The notes below the pieces were generated by a model that had not been told where the DNA came from, made no database searches, and saw nothing but the letters and a program-made list of their open reading frames with translations. Both the position numbers and the translations under genes were made by a program. A DNA stretch of 64,000 nt from Apricaphanius iberus (lineage: Eukaryota; Chordata; Actinopteri; Cyprinodontiformes; Aphaniidae): assembly GCA_028564705.1 (NCBI GenBank), contig JAPXFQ010000256.1:1240001-1304000 (forward strand), read 5' to 3'. This document shows positions 17,195 through 29,949 of this stretch, one piece after another (the first letter of the stretch is position 1; each line of letters opens with the position of its first letter).

Positions 17195-17400
17195 ATTGGT
17201 CTTTCACCCATTCATACACACCGATGGTGGTAAACTACACTGTAGCCATAGCTGCCCTGGGGCACACCGACAGAAGTGAGGCTCAGTTCACAGTGCCACA
17301 ATGAAATGTCTTGCCCAAGAACACCGTAGCAAAGTGGTAGTGGGGGTTTGAACTGACAACCCAATGGTTACAGGATGAAGCCTTAGCCACTGCTCAATAC
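17195..17400 (-). repeat. tRNA-like dispersed repeat (SINE-like), copy 1
   Basis: It contains cattcatacacaccgatgg, ggggcacaccgacagaagtg, atgtcttgcccaagaacac and gggtttgaactgacaaccc in order. The reverse complement of the last block resembles a Pol III B box (GTTCGAANCC). Copy 2 at 38085-38280 has the same blocks in the same orientation. Confidence 0.65.
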
Positions 17401-19452
17401 CAAAGCTGGAGATTGGTTGATACCAGATATAAATTGTTTGACTAATCACCCCCCCCCCATAAATGCTAAAATTGAACAAAGACTACGTATGTTAAAATTT
17501 ATGAAAATGTGAATTTTACATTTCATGTGGTTTTGCTTTGTGTGTAGATGATTAAAAAAAACTTTAATTTGTTTTGCAGTAACTACAACAGCTTCTTTGT
17601 AGCTAATTATTTTGTTGCTATTTTTTAAATAATTCTTTTTTGTTTTAAAAATGAAAAAAATATTTACAAAAAACATTTTAATTTAATACATTTAAAGGAA
17701 TAAATGTACCTTTTAATTTAGAAAAAAAGTCTAAATTACAGTATATTTAAAAATTTGAAGTAAATTAAGAATCATTGTTATTAGTTTCCTGGAAAGAGTG
17801 CCATCGTGAGCCGTAATGGATCTGGAGAGATGTGGTTGTCATGAACAGCCTCATCTACTGGAACACAGGTAGTGTGCTGTTATTGAACCCCTGATCATGT
17901 TTGTGGTGTTAATGGACAGATTCTCAAGGAGTAGCCATGGAAAGAGGATGTATGGTTTGGGATCTACAATATTTTTTTTTGCTTTTTGAGATGAGATGTT
18001 ACTGTTGGCATCTTATGCCTAGCACAGACAGAAGCCGTGGAGAGCCTATTGCTGGTAAGGAAGTTGGTAGCTGGTTACCAGCACATGACCAGGAGGCCTC
18101 TGTGGTGATCAGGAGGTACAGGGGAGAGTCGATTGGGTCGGGGTGGTAGGCTGTGGAGCTGGTGTCTCAGCAGTCTGGATCATCGTTGGAAAGGTCGGTA
18201 CTGACGTAATGAACAGAGATCAGGAGCTGTAGTCATGAAAGGGTCGATGACTGGGAAACATAAGGTGAGTCAAGGAGTCTTTCAACTCGTGAGGGGGGCT
18301 GGGATCCACCCAATGGAGGATAGGAAGCCACAGCTGATTAGTGTTGGGAGGGATGACTTCCTGATAGCTTCAGATGATTGCAGTTCAATTGAAATTAGGT
18401 CTTCTGAAACAGGGAAACATCTAATATATGCAGGGTGGTGTGCTTTGAAAAACAGGGCTGAAAAACTGTGCTCTAACACATATATAAGGCATGCAAGTTT
18501 ATACAAATTGCCCTTTAGATGACTATCTTTTTAGGAGAAATTAAGCTTTATTTTAATGAGTTTTCGATCAATACCAACAAATTTGTTTTATGATGGAAAT
18601 GGTGATCTAAGTCTAATATTTTGTTTTCACAACTGCTCTTTTTCTCTCTTAGATTGTATAATTGGTTATTTATCTTTTTGCCTCGACCTTTGGCAGTGTG
18701 GTCAACTCTGCTGTGCAGTCTGCTACATAAGAAGTCCGTCATGATAGTTGCTCAGTAACTTCAGTCATAAAGTTCTGACCTCTGACTGAACTGCTTCTGG
18801 CTTAGTTTGTCCATGTGCCCTCTGACTAAAATAAGTTCAGTTGGCCACATAAACAGTAATCAGTGATGCACACTTTAAATTACATGATTACTCTAAAACC
18901 AAATCACACATAGGACTGACTGCTTCAGCAAGCTTTTTGTGTGCTTTGTAATAGCAGCTCTGGAACCTATTTCATTTCCTATAACTAGTGTGTTTTTTTT
19001 ACCTTTGGTGTAATTTGCAGTGATGACCAAAGACATCCCGTCAGAATGCCATAGACAGGTGGGCTGGTCCTAGTTTTTTTATTTTATTTTTTTTTACTAT
19101 TCAGAGGTGAACTTGTTTGTGTACTATCTTACAACTGAGCTTCTTTTAAGATAATGAAGTTAACGAAGTGATGTTTGGATATTCTTCTTTCGTATTTTCT
19201 GATAGAGAGCAGAATTCAAGATGTCTTCATTTATAGCAGGTTTTCCACATCCTGAAGCAGCAAAGCAATACCAGACCATCCCACTACCACCTCCAAGGCT
19301 GTCAAAATGGTGTTCTTGTTCTTTTTGTGAAATACTGTTAGTGTCACAGCAGATGCAATGAGATGCAAAGCTCCCAAAAAGTTTCCCTTTTGTCCCGTCA
19401 GTCCAGTGACTATTTTCAGGTCTGGTTGTGGTTAGTGAAATTAAAAATCATC
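17401..19452. other. Intergenic; unclassified repeat-like stretch at about 17770-18500
   Basis: The stretch about 17770-18500 has a more balanced base composition than its surroundings, with gccatcgtgagccgtaatgg and ggtgatcaggaggtacaggg-type sequence, suggesting an old mobile element. I could not assign it to a family. The rest is A/T-rich with no gene recognised. Confidence 0.4.
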
Positions 19453-19460
19453 ATTGTAAC

Positions 19461-19843
19461 TAGGAATACCAATACTGGTATCGGGTATTGGCCCCTATAC
19501 GTCTAATCTACATGTATCGGTATGGGTTAAACTTAATCGATACGATGAACCGATACTCAAAATGTTGAAAATCTGCAATAAATTCACAAAAAAGATTATT
19601 TTTTCACTTAAAATTTTTTTTTTTGGTAATTTTATATTTTACAACTGTTTTTTTTTTATCATGTTTAGTTAGTAAAGTCTGGTGCCTTTAGTCTCTTCAA
19701 GAAATTTATAAGGTGGAAGTTATACAGTTTATTTCTAATTAATTCAACAATAGTATCAGATCGGTTTTGCGAATTGACAGATACACAAAATCCAGGCATC
19801 GCATCGGTATCGGGACAGAAAAAGTCGGATCGGTGCATCCCTA
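19461..19843. mobile_element. hAT-type MITE with perfect 8-bp target duplication
   Basis: The ends are TAGGAATACCAATAC and GTCGGATCGGTGCATCCCTA. They are flanked by identical ATTGTAAC at 19453-19460 and 19844-19851, the 8-bp duplication expected of hAT transposons. The interior is full of 'GTATCGG/CCGATAC' motifs. No transposase coding is present. Confidence 0.88.
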
Positions 19844-19851
19844 ATTGTAAC

Positions 19852-22800
19852 CTTATCAGTTACATAAAACTATGTTTATTTTATTTGCTTGCAGTAGTGG
19901 TTTTAGATTTCCTGAAAACTGAATTCATATAAAAACTTCAGCTTGCTAGTATGAGATATTTTTCATATTTTAATTTCAAGTGCATTTTTTTTCTAGTAGG
20001 TATTATTTATAGTCATCTTTATTTTTTTCTACTACTTTTTATTTCAAAACATATTTTCCATGAAGTTAGCTTTCATAGTGTGTTTCCCAGGGACTTTTTT
20101 TTCAAGTACGTTTTTCAATTGAATGAGTACATCTGGCAATCAGCCTCAGAGTATGAGACCTGAAAGTATTCTTTTATTTTTTTCCCCAAAGTTCACTGTC
20201 ACATTATATATTTGTCTGTTGTTTATTTATTTCACAAGGTTTTCTTTATTTATTTAATTTTGAGCAATTTTATGTGTTAAATAATGGAAAGCCAGATGCA
20301 CCACAATTCGATGAACCAAAAGGTTCCTAAGTTGTTATTTATACATATGATAATTTGTATAAAACTTATCCAAATAAATGTGTTTTTTAATCTATAAATT
20401 ATTTGAAGTTTTATTAACATTTTTATTTCATTGCTATATGCTGACGATATCATACATTTCTTTTATCTGTTGACTTGAAAAATCAAATTCCTCAGAGTAT
20501 CTAACACTACTATTGAAAAGTAGAGTTAGCTTCCTGAGCTGCTTTGATCTCACATTCTACCCCTAAGTAAAAATGTGCATGCTAGTATTTCCCACTCACT
20601 TGGTTACAAAATGCTTTTTTTATCACTTATCTAATGCTGAGCAATATGGCAACAGACCCTTTAAAGCTGTACCTGAGTTTCTCTTGAGTTAACCAGTCAG
20701 ATATGAGGGTTTATTTGGTGAGACACAGCGTCAAGATTAATTATTCCATAATGTAATTTATAAAATTTGTTTTATTAGCTAAAAGCTATGCTATGGTCGT
20801 TTCAATGTTAATGTTTAATCAAAACATCCCAGCAGCAGCGTCTCAACAGCAAAATCGTTAGGTTATTGTATTGTCCCGGGTATAGGATGAAAATGTAAAA
20901 ATGTGGGGTTGTTTTATAATTCCGGGTCTAACCATTGACACCATTGAATTTGATTCAAATTCAAATAACAAATACTCTAAAATACATCTATATGTTTTTT
21001 ATTATTATTTTTCATTCAGTTATAAAAATATTTGACCTTATAGATATTATAGAATGTGTCTGTCTTATAGAAATTACATCACAGTTACTTGGCTGAGTAA
21101 CTAATTACTTTTACAGTAAAGTAACTGAGTTACTAACTCAAAAAGGTCATTTGTAACTATAACTAATTACTTTTTAAATGTAAGATGCCCAACACTGGTA
21201 GCAAAGAGGGAACAGCACAGCGCTGAATTCCTGTCAGACTCCTGTCTGAGTGGTGGGCGTAGAGAAGCTTGCCAAATGTAGCTCTGGCTCGGGAATCAGT
21301 GTGAAGCTAGTAACAACCCCGTCGTGCTGCGGCCCAGTCTTGCTTGGGAATGTGGCCTAAACTGGGTGGTGAACTCCATCTAAGGCCAAAGCATGATTTT
21401 TGTTTTACATTACACTTTCCTGATTCTAGTGAGTATAGTGTCAGAGTTGGTTGCAGTTAGCCAAGCAGGGGATAGAAACTTTCATGTCACTAATCCTAAT
21501 GAGCAAGCCCCCAAATCATGCTGATTCTCCTCCCCCACTGCCGCACTGAGCTGTACTAAACTAAAAATTGTGAGGAAGGTTTTTTTCACACAAACAGACA
21601 CAGACAACATTCTTTCATACCATAAATTGCAAAAAACTCTTTATAAAAAGTAAAGTAAATGAGACCTTCAAGACTTGTAAGATTGAAGCTGTATGCAGAA
21701 AAATAAAAAAAATATACAAAAAGTAAATATTGGAAATACATAATCACACACTCTTCATTAAAGTGCAAATTTACAGACAGCTGTGGGCAAAATCAAAAAA
21801 AGGAAAATCTGTCCATTAAGTTTTGCAAATCTATATATCTGTAATACTGTAAAATAAACAGAGCACTATCCAACTGGTTGTGGTAAGACATTTTAAGATT
21901 GATTTTGTATCACCTGGTCACATGACCTGGAAGCTATTGGAGGAAAAACCTGAAATATTACAGTAAAATTATTAATATAAAATATTATATCCGATCAAAT
22001 GTCAAATGAATTGTTGTGTCTGGTTGTTTAGATGTAGTAAGGCATTTCAACATTGATTTGGTGTCACCTGCGGTCACATCAACTGGAAGCTATAATGAAG
22101 AGTAATATCACATATTTTACAGTAAAATATTAACAAGAAAAATCTGTGTCTCATGTTCCTCGAGTGTCGAGCAAGAATTTATTAATATTTTAGGTTTACT
22201 TTATGGTTAGATCTCACAGGTATTTTCTGGGATGTATGGAGATGAATTGAAAACCAAACCCACTGTCTTCAGGAGCAAGCAGGGATGCAGCGGCTTTATT
22301 AGTGCAGTTCTGGGTGAGACATTGGAGGGAGTGTCTGCTTTAATTAAATGAATGTCCGTCTAATATCCAACTTAAAACTAAGTTCACAACTAAGTTTCTT
22401 ACTGCATGCAGACAGCAAAAGCACTCAGAGTATCTGTCCACTCACCAAATCATCATCACATTTGTAGCTGCGTCATCATCACCGACAACTGCACTCTCTC
22501 CCTGCAGCTGAAGTGTCACTGTCAGAAATGCTGCGCTTCATTTAACCATATTGTAGTTACGCACCACTTTGCATCCCCAGTAACGGTAGCGGCGTTGTAA
22601 TTATAGGAAAAGTAATTAATGATGTGATTACTGTATTACCTAAAAATTAATGGTAATGCCTTTATACCTAAACGCCGTTACACCCAACACTGTTTGCTAC
22701 TGAGGTAAACATTATTTGTTTCTTTTCCTTCGGTTAGTAAGATGTTTAAATTCAGCAGATCGCCTCGTCTGATCTGCAGACTTTACGGATCAAGCACCAG

Positions 22801-24115
22801 CTGACGACCAGGGAATCTCACTGCGAGCTCTGTACGCCGGGAGATTTGGCTACCGGGAGATTTAGCTTGCTATGTTACACTTGGTTTGAACATGTTGTTT
22901 GAAGCTTAGGTTAGGTTTGAGGATAGTTAAACGATCTACATCTCTGGGTGGATATGGTCACAGATATTAGGGTGTTAGCAAAGGTACTTAAAAAGTGAAA
23001 CATTCGGTGAACAATTTTGTAATTAACCTACAGTAGCCGGTGTAGAGCTGGTGGTCTGCCTTTTGGTACAGATCCTGGTTTTCAGTCCAGTTTCGGGGCA
23101 AAGCCAGTACGGTTAGGTCTGTAGCTATGAAGTCACTGTGCTCAAAGTGACTGAACAAATCACTAACAGAACCTCATATTTTCCCTGTGGTGCACCAAAA
23201 ACAAATTTCAACCATTTCTTCTTCAGCTCCCTCTCTATGGATAAAAAAAATCTAGCGTTGATGTGTTATTTCTACAAGTATCGAAAGTGTTTTGCCGTGT
23301 TGTAATGTTGCTAACTGTTTGCTTCTCTGAGCTACAGCAGGGCTACAAAACAATGCTGCCCTCCAGTGGGCAGTCCCATTGAAAATGACGTTAGAATGAA
23401 ATAGTTTTTTTAGATTCAGGCGTTTTTTTGTGCATTTTGTTTCTCTAACTGATGCAGGGAATTGAGTTTGGAGAAAACGTTCACATGCATCATGGTTATA
23501 CAACTCATAATGATTGATTGTATTGGAAGAAAAAAAGTTTTTCATGATTTTCAGTGGAGACCTTTAAGGTGGGCAACGGTACGGTGTCATCGTTGTTGCG
23601 TTGTACGCATTAAAATGTGCCACAAATTCTCTATTTGAGACAGGTCGGGGACATTAATGGTACCATTTTACAGTTCTGGTGCTGTTGGATAAAATATAGT
23701 GGTTGACCTAGAAAGAATAACACACAGGTGTCGGAGAGAAATTGCAGTCAAGGAGGTCTGCAGAGGGAGATAAGATGAGCTTTGCAGAGGGAAGCCAGGA
23801 TGAATACTGTGGTTGACCGTGTCTCTTTTGCTCTCAGCTTCTCAGCTAGTCTTCTGATCTCACAGCTCTGTCTCCTGGTCTCAAAAGCTCATCCCCTTGC
23901 AGCCTCCCTTTATTTGGTCACAGTTCATTAATATATTAAAAGAACAGGATGTCATACAAAGGAACATATGTCTGAAACCAAATGACATTTAAAAAGTACA
24001 TTTAAACTATGTGATAAAGAAAGACACCCTAAGAAAATAATAATACAACATTATTATTTTACCTAACATTTCCCTAACAGGTGCCATCACAGAAGGGCAA
24101 GTTAGCTTGACACAA
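19852..24115. other. Intergenic with repeat fragments, no gene recognised
   Basis: Two places end in the same CCCAACACTG terminus preceded by 'taactaattac' or 'ccgttac' sequence: about 20880-21196 and about 22400-22693. They look like right ends of non-autonomous DNA transposons in the same orientation, but their left ends were not found. The region 23580-24090 may be another old insertion. No host exons were recognised. Confidence 0.45.
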
Positions 24116-24700
24116 CCCTATACCATGACAGACCCTGGTTTTTGGGCTTGTTGCTGGTAACAGTCTTGATGATCTCGTTGTTCCTTAGTCCAGAGAATAA
24201 ATCTTTAATTTCTACCAAAAAAATACCTGAAATACCAATTCATCTGACCACAGTACATGTTTCCATTGTGTGATGGTCCATCCCAGATGCTTCAGAGCCC
24301 TGAGAAATCAACAGCACTTCTGGACACTGTTATAGGGATTCCTTTTGGCAGAGTAGAGGTTTATATGGTATTTGTGGATGTAATTATGTATTGTGTTACT
24401 TGACAAAGGTTCACCAAGGTAGTCTTGAGCCAATGTGGTTATATATGAATTATGCTTGTGGGATCGGAGATCATGGTTGTGCAGCTTAGGCTTGCCCTTT
24501 GTCCTCTACGCATTGAAATTCCTCCAGATTCCTTCAGTCTTTTAATTATGTTATGCACTGCCAAAGGTGAAATATCCAAATCTATTTCTATGTTTATTTG
24601 AGTAACATTATTTTTAAACATTTCAGTAATTTTTCCCATGTACGTGTTGGCAAATTGGCTCTCCTCGGCCCATCTTTGCTCCTAAAGAACTAGACCTTTC
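24116..24700 (-). mobile_element. Tc1-like transposase relic
   Basis: The minus strand has a short frame beginning MGKITEMFKNNVTQ and continuing AVHNIIKRLKESGGIS. This fits the helix-turn-helix DNA-binding region of Tc1-like transposases (typical wording VHNIIKRFRESGEIS). Downstream on the same strand are further broken pieces. Stops and frameshifts show it is dead. It lies beside, and is distinct in sequence from, the Tc1-like element at 25100-27183. Confidence 0.7.
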
Positions 24701-25448
24701 TTGGTTGCTGCTTTTGTACCAAATCATGATTGCAATCACCGGTTTCAAACCATATCATTATTTAACCAACTTAGCTTATTACTACATCTCAATTACTCCT
24801 GTCCCAATCTTTTTTTGGAATGTGTTGCAGGTCTGAATGACAGGAAAGGATGCCGATTTACAAATGGAATGAAGTTGTCCAGAAAAACATAATTTGTGTT
24901 CACATTGTCTGCAATGAAAGACAAGTCGTCGTAAATTTAGAAATCACTACTTTCTGTTTTTTATTTGCGTTTTCCATTCTGTCCCAACTTCCTCTGATTT
25001 GGATTTGTATGTGTGACAGACAGAAAAAACAGAACAAGTCTGTAAGGACCAAAAGCCTTTTTACAGCACTGCTGGTTGAAATGTTTAGTGCAGAACCTAC
25101 AGTCAGGTCCATAAATATTGGGACATCGACACAATGCTAACATTTGTGGCTCTATACATGGATATAAAATGAAACAAACAAGATGTGCTTTAACTGCAGA
25201 CTGTCAGCTTTTATTTGAGGGTATTTACATCCAAATCAGGTGAACGATGTAGGAATTACAACAATTTGCATATGTGCCTGCCACTTGTTAAGGGACCAAA
25301 AGTAATGGGACAATTGGCTTCTCAGCTGTTCCATGGCCGGGTGTATGTTATTCCCTCATTATCCCAATTACAATGAGCAGACAAAAGGTCCAGAGTTCAT
25401 TTCAAGTGTGCTATTTATATTTGGAATCTGTTGCTGTCAATTGTCAAG

Positions 25449-26930
25449 ATGAGATCCAAAGAGCTGTCACTATCAGTGAAGCAAGCCATCATTAGGCTGA
25501 AAAAACAAAAGAAACCTATCAGAGAGATAGCAAAAACATTAGGCGTGGCCAAAACAACAGTTTGGAACATTCTCAAAAAGAAGGAACGCACCGGTGAGCT
25601 CAGCAACACCAAAAGACCCTGAAGACCACAGAAAACAACTGTGGTGGATGACCAAAGAATCCTTTTCCAGTTGGTCATATCAAGAACACTCTCCAGGAGG
25701 TAGTTGTATCTGTGTCAAAGTCAACAATCAAGAGAAGACTCCACCAGTGTGAATACAGAGGGTTCACCACAATATGTAAACCATTGGTGAGCTCCAAAAA
25801 GAGTTTGCCAAACAACATCTAAAAAAGCCTTTACAGTTCTGGAACAACATCCAATGGACAGAGGAGACCAAGATCAACTTGTACCAGAGTGATGGGAAGA
25901 GAAGAGTACGGAGACGTAAAGGAACTGCTCATGATCCTAAGCATACCACCTCATCAGTGAAGGATGGTGCTGGAAGTGTCATGGCATGGGCATGTATGGA
26001 TGCCAGTGGAACTGGTTCTCTTCTCTAATTCTGAGAAGCTGAGAAGATGTACGTGGTATTTCCACGAAAGACTTGTCATTAAGCGATTCTAGGAAATGTT
26101 TTGCTCCCAGCTTTTCTGGCCTCTTCAGAACCAGACAAATAGGCGCCTGAAGATAAACTAATGTCAGAAGCCAAGCGGTTGCGCTGGCCAAGAACACCAG
26201 ATGTTTCCCGTGGGTGACGCAATGATTAAGTATAAGAGATAGGGCTCCTTTTAGAGGAGCGAGGGTTTTCGTTGGTCTTTCTGGGATCTCAGCGTGGAAG
26301 ATAGGATGCTTTCTGCTCAGAGATAAGGTATGTCAATTGTTAACAGACAATGGATACAGAATGTTGGATATCGAGGTCAATGACCTCTGTAGCATTGTAT
26401 TGAGGACCGAAGATCCAATAAAACCCGGCTGAAGCTACATTCTAGAACAGAAGCTGTGTTGTCTTGAGTCTTCATTATAGCTATATATCTATATCTATGT
26501 TTTGCATGTAATGAACACCAACAACAATGTGACTACTGACAAAAGCAGCAAGATGAATTCTGAAGTGTTTTGGGCAATATTATCTGCTCATATTCAGCCA
26601 AATGCCTCAGAACTCATTAGACAGCGCTTCACAGTGCAGATGGACAATGACCCAAAGCATACTGCAAAAGCAACCAATGAGTTTTTGAAGGGAAAGAAGT
26701 GGACTGTTTTGCAATGGCCAAGTCAATCACCTGACCTGAATACTATTGAGCATGCATTTCAGTTGCTGAAGACAAAACTGAAGGGAAAATGCCCCAGGAA
26801 CAAGCAGGAACTGAAGACTGTTGCAGTAGAGGCCTGGCAGAGCATCACCAGGGATGAAACCCAACGTCTGGTGATGTGTTCCAGACTTCAGGCGGTAATT
26901 GACTGCAAAGGATTTGCAACCAAGTATTGA
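25449..26930 (+). pseudogene. Broken Tc1-like transposase
   Basis: The N-terminal part (MRSKELSLSVKQAIIRLKK ... GVAKTTVWNILKKK) is a helix-turn-helix DNA-binding domain. A stop follows at about 25620, and more stops and a frameshift run through the middle. The C-terminal part resumes after an insertion and keeps VQMDNDPKHTAK (second catalytic Asp region) and WPSQSPDLNTIEHAF (third acidic residue, here the E of IEH) through to GFATKY and a stop. A usual transposase of this family is about 340 residues. This copy cannot make an active enzyme. Confidence 0.9.
26023..26520 (+). repeat. Insertion inside the Tc1-like transposase; solo-LTR-like
   Basis: Transposase-like sequence stops after ...ggttctctt at about 26022 and resumes with ...aatgtgactactgacaaaag at about 26524. 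The roughly 0.5 kb between has a TATA-like box (tataagagat, about 26231), an AATAAA at 26417-26422 and a T/G-rich tail, the order U3-R-U5 of an LTR. I could not find a clean TG...CA boundary or target duplication, so this is an inference. Confidence 0.5.
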
Positions 26931-27185
26931 AATGTATAAGTTACATTTATGGTTCTTATTCTGTCCCATTACTTTTGGTCCCTTAACAAATTGGAGGCAC
27001 ATATGCAAACTGTTGTAATTCCTACACCGTTCACCTGATTTGGATGTAAATACCCTCAAATAAAAGCTGACAGTCTGCAGTTAAAGCACATCTTGTTCGT
27101 TTCATTTGATATGCATTGTGGTGGTGTATAGAGCCAAAAATGTTAGCATTGTGTCGATGTCCCAATATTTATGGACCTGACAGTA

Positions 27186-28589
27186 TGTGCAGATATTATT
27201 ATTCTCATGTAGATGCTGAAAATATAACAAATAAAGTCTAAAATAGCACTGATGATCTCTTCCTCTATTATACTAAGGGCTGGAGAAAATGCCACCCAGA
27301 TATCAATTCCAGTGTTTCAGATTCTAAACAAAATTAGTAAATGCTATCTCCCTTTAATCACTAGCATGAATGTCAAACTTAGATTATTCAGATGTAATCA
27401 CCTTTCCCTGACTCTGCAGCACATGAGTGAAATGCTCTTTTCCTCATGTGTCACATCTGCGTGTCACGTGGCATGCATGTTACTGGGGCTCTCGTGTTGC
27501 TCTACTGGCCTAGTGATGCGTCAGGTTTATTTAGAAGGGAAATCTCTAAACCTGCAGGAGCTGCTCTGTTTGCCTCCATCAAACATCAAACAAACACAGT
27601 TTGTAAAGTTTGATTGGTGTCTGAATATTATTTTTTTTAGATGGGGGGATGCAAAATGTCACCACTGACACTATCAGCTGTTGTTGGACATTACTAAAAA
27701 ATGCAGGCACATTTAGACATTTATGTTTCATACTGAGGTGACGATGTTTTGGCAACCCTTATAAAGGCAAGATGAGTTTATTGCTTTTATCGTTGTAGTC
27801 TACTCTAACTGATTTTTTTTTTCTTTTTTTTTAATCCATCTTGTAATTTGAGCAAAGTTATTTGTTGTTTAAAAAGAAAAATCCACATTATGGATTTGCA
27901 TTCTAGGAACTTCTAAATAAAAATCCACAATGTTCTGTTCCCCTGGGGTATAAATACGACTTCAAATGTCAATTTCTCTGGGTTGGAAAATGACATTGAT
28001 TCATCTTGCAACAAAAACAAGTGAGATGGTTCAATGTGTAAAAAAAAAATCCCTTAAGTTAACTATTAGAAATCTGCAGCATCTAGCGTTCACCAAATCT
28101 CCTTAACAACATGTAGACCCTATTAACATACCAAAAATTTTAGCGTAATGTCATAATCAAAAGCCCTACTAACCAACACAAACATCATTTGTGGAGTTTA
28201 ATAAATCCTAGTGAAGTTTTAACTAAAATAGTGCATCTAAACAGTTTGTAGATGAGTATAAGATTGAGCTTTTAAGCAACAGACAGTACTGTTGGGTTTG
28301 GTATGAAACAAGGGATGAGGCTGTGGAAAAACCTATCCCATTGGTGGAGCAACTGTATAAGGTGGGCCTGTTTTCTCCTCCAAAGGTTCTTGGCACTTTG
28401 TTAGCGTGCATGCCACTACGAAGTCAAAACATTGTGTCATTATTGGCCTTCAAAGGAATTCATTTTAGATTTCTTTTTGATCACATGGCTAAGCAACACA
28501 GAAAGGATTCACCAAACAAAAAAAACTTTCTTCCATTGCTTTCTCTAAATATTTTAGAAAACCCTAACCCAGGGTAACGGCTGGACAGG
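27186..28589. other. Intergenic, nothing recognised
   Basis: A/T-rich sequence. The open frames at 27252-27668 and 28323-28577 have no domain I recognise and no exon-like context. Confidence 0.5.
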
Positions 28590-28790
28590 GCATCAAATAG
28601 ACAAAAAGGACAGGCAACCATGAATCGTTACTTATACCGAAGGGCAATTTCTAAGAGCCCTGATAAACAAACAATTGTGTGTTTGGACTATGAGAGGAAG
28701 TAGGAGTTTGTGTACCAAGAAGATCCTTGGATTGGAACCCAGAAGCTTCCTGTTGCAAGACGACAATGTTACCAACAGTGCCGCTGAGAG
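28590..28790 (-). repeat. Degraded tRNA-like dispersed repeat, second copy
   Basis: The minus strand reads gcggcactgttggtaac ... ttctgggttccaatccaag ... acacaaactcct, the same layout as the copy at 9560-9725. The ggttccaatcc block resembles a Pol III B box. Confidence 0.55.
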
Positions 28791-29949
28791 CAAATCAATT
28801 TATTTTTGAAACTATGCACATATTTATCAGGGTGAAAATGAATGAATGTTTTAGAATGTGAATGGAGAACATGTGAACATAAAACCCAAATCAAATGCAG
28901 CTCTCACCGTTTTTTAATAGGTTTCATAATTGGCTTTGGAGAGAATACTTTCTTTGAAATCTATTCAAGTACGTATGTATGTCTGCTTTATATTATGAAT
29001 TTGGTTGTCCTACTGTGAATTTCAAATCCTACCACATCATCGCTATATTAACACCATAAATCTGTTACCGGGTGTTCATGTTGGTGAAATTTAGAATTTA
29101 TATAAGCTACATTATGCCTCCACGTCCCTAAGCAGGGGAGGAAAATAAATGGAGTGTATTAAAAGACTTTTACACTTAGGTGATTCTATTGTGTTTGAAT
29201 TAATAACGAATGATCTTTATAGTTGCATCTTAGACATATAAAGCTAAGATTACTCTCGATGGTAAGCACAGAGCATTGAATAAAACATCACGTTTTGAAA
29301 TATCTCCACTTTGGTACCTCGTTCGTAATCCAACATCACATGCAGGAAGAAACTTTGACTCTAACCTCATGTGACAGAACATGACACGTTCATCAACTGG
29401 GAAATCTAACATTGTCTCTGCACAATAACTTCAAACACAGAAGTTGCACCTCAAGGCATTGTGCGGAGATCACTGGTTAATCCCATATTTCAATCTATAG
29501 CATGGGATGACTCACTCTGCTGAGACTATGTTGACTCCTTCCTGTGGACTTTGACATAAACTTGAAACTATTTCATCACTTTTTACTGTCTCAAACACAT
29601 GATGCATGGATGGAAAATCAACAACACATAAACGAGTGATAAACCAGACACGATGTCAAGAAATACTGATAATTTTGTGGATTAACAATGCCACCTGGTG
29701 TTGTGAAAAGATCATGTTTGTTTGCCATAAGATGAGCTTTACTTTTATTAGTTACATAATCAATGACAAGAGATCTCCGATTTTAGATAGAAATATAAAA
29801 CAAAAATGATAAACCTGGAAAAAAATCCCAGGAAAAATATTTATGAATTGTGTCCTGAAAAAAGGTTGTGATGTGATCAAGACAACTTCTTTATTTTTAT
29901 TAGCCTGATCTGTATGCTTCTTTAGTCATTGTGCTTTACTAAAGTCCTG
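28791..29949. other. Intergenic, nothing recognised
   Basis: A/T-rich sequence with short meaningless frames. No repeat ends were seen. Confidence 0.5.

Larger units (their letters stand above)
25100..27183 (+). mobile_element. Tc1-like DNA transposon with about 215-bp terminal inverted repeats
   Basis: The left end CAGTCAGGTCCATAAATATT and the right end AATATTTATGGACCTGACAG are inverted copies. The repeats run about 25100-25312 and 26962-27183 with only scattered differences. TA dinucleotides flank both ends (25098-25099 and 27184-27185), the Tc1/mariner target site. Inside lies a broken transposase and a roughly 0.5-kb insertion with LTR-like signals. Confidence 0.93.

Noticed and set aside
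25431..25622. 63-codon ORF as an intact small regulator
   Set aside because: It is the N-terminal helix-turn-helix part of the broken Tc1 transposase.
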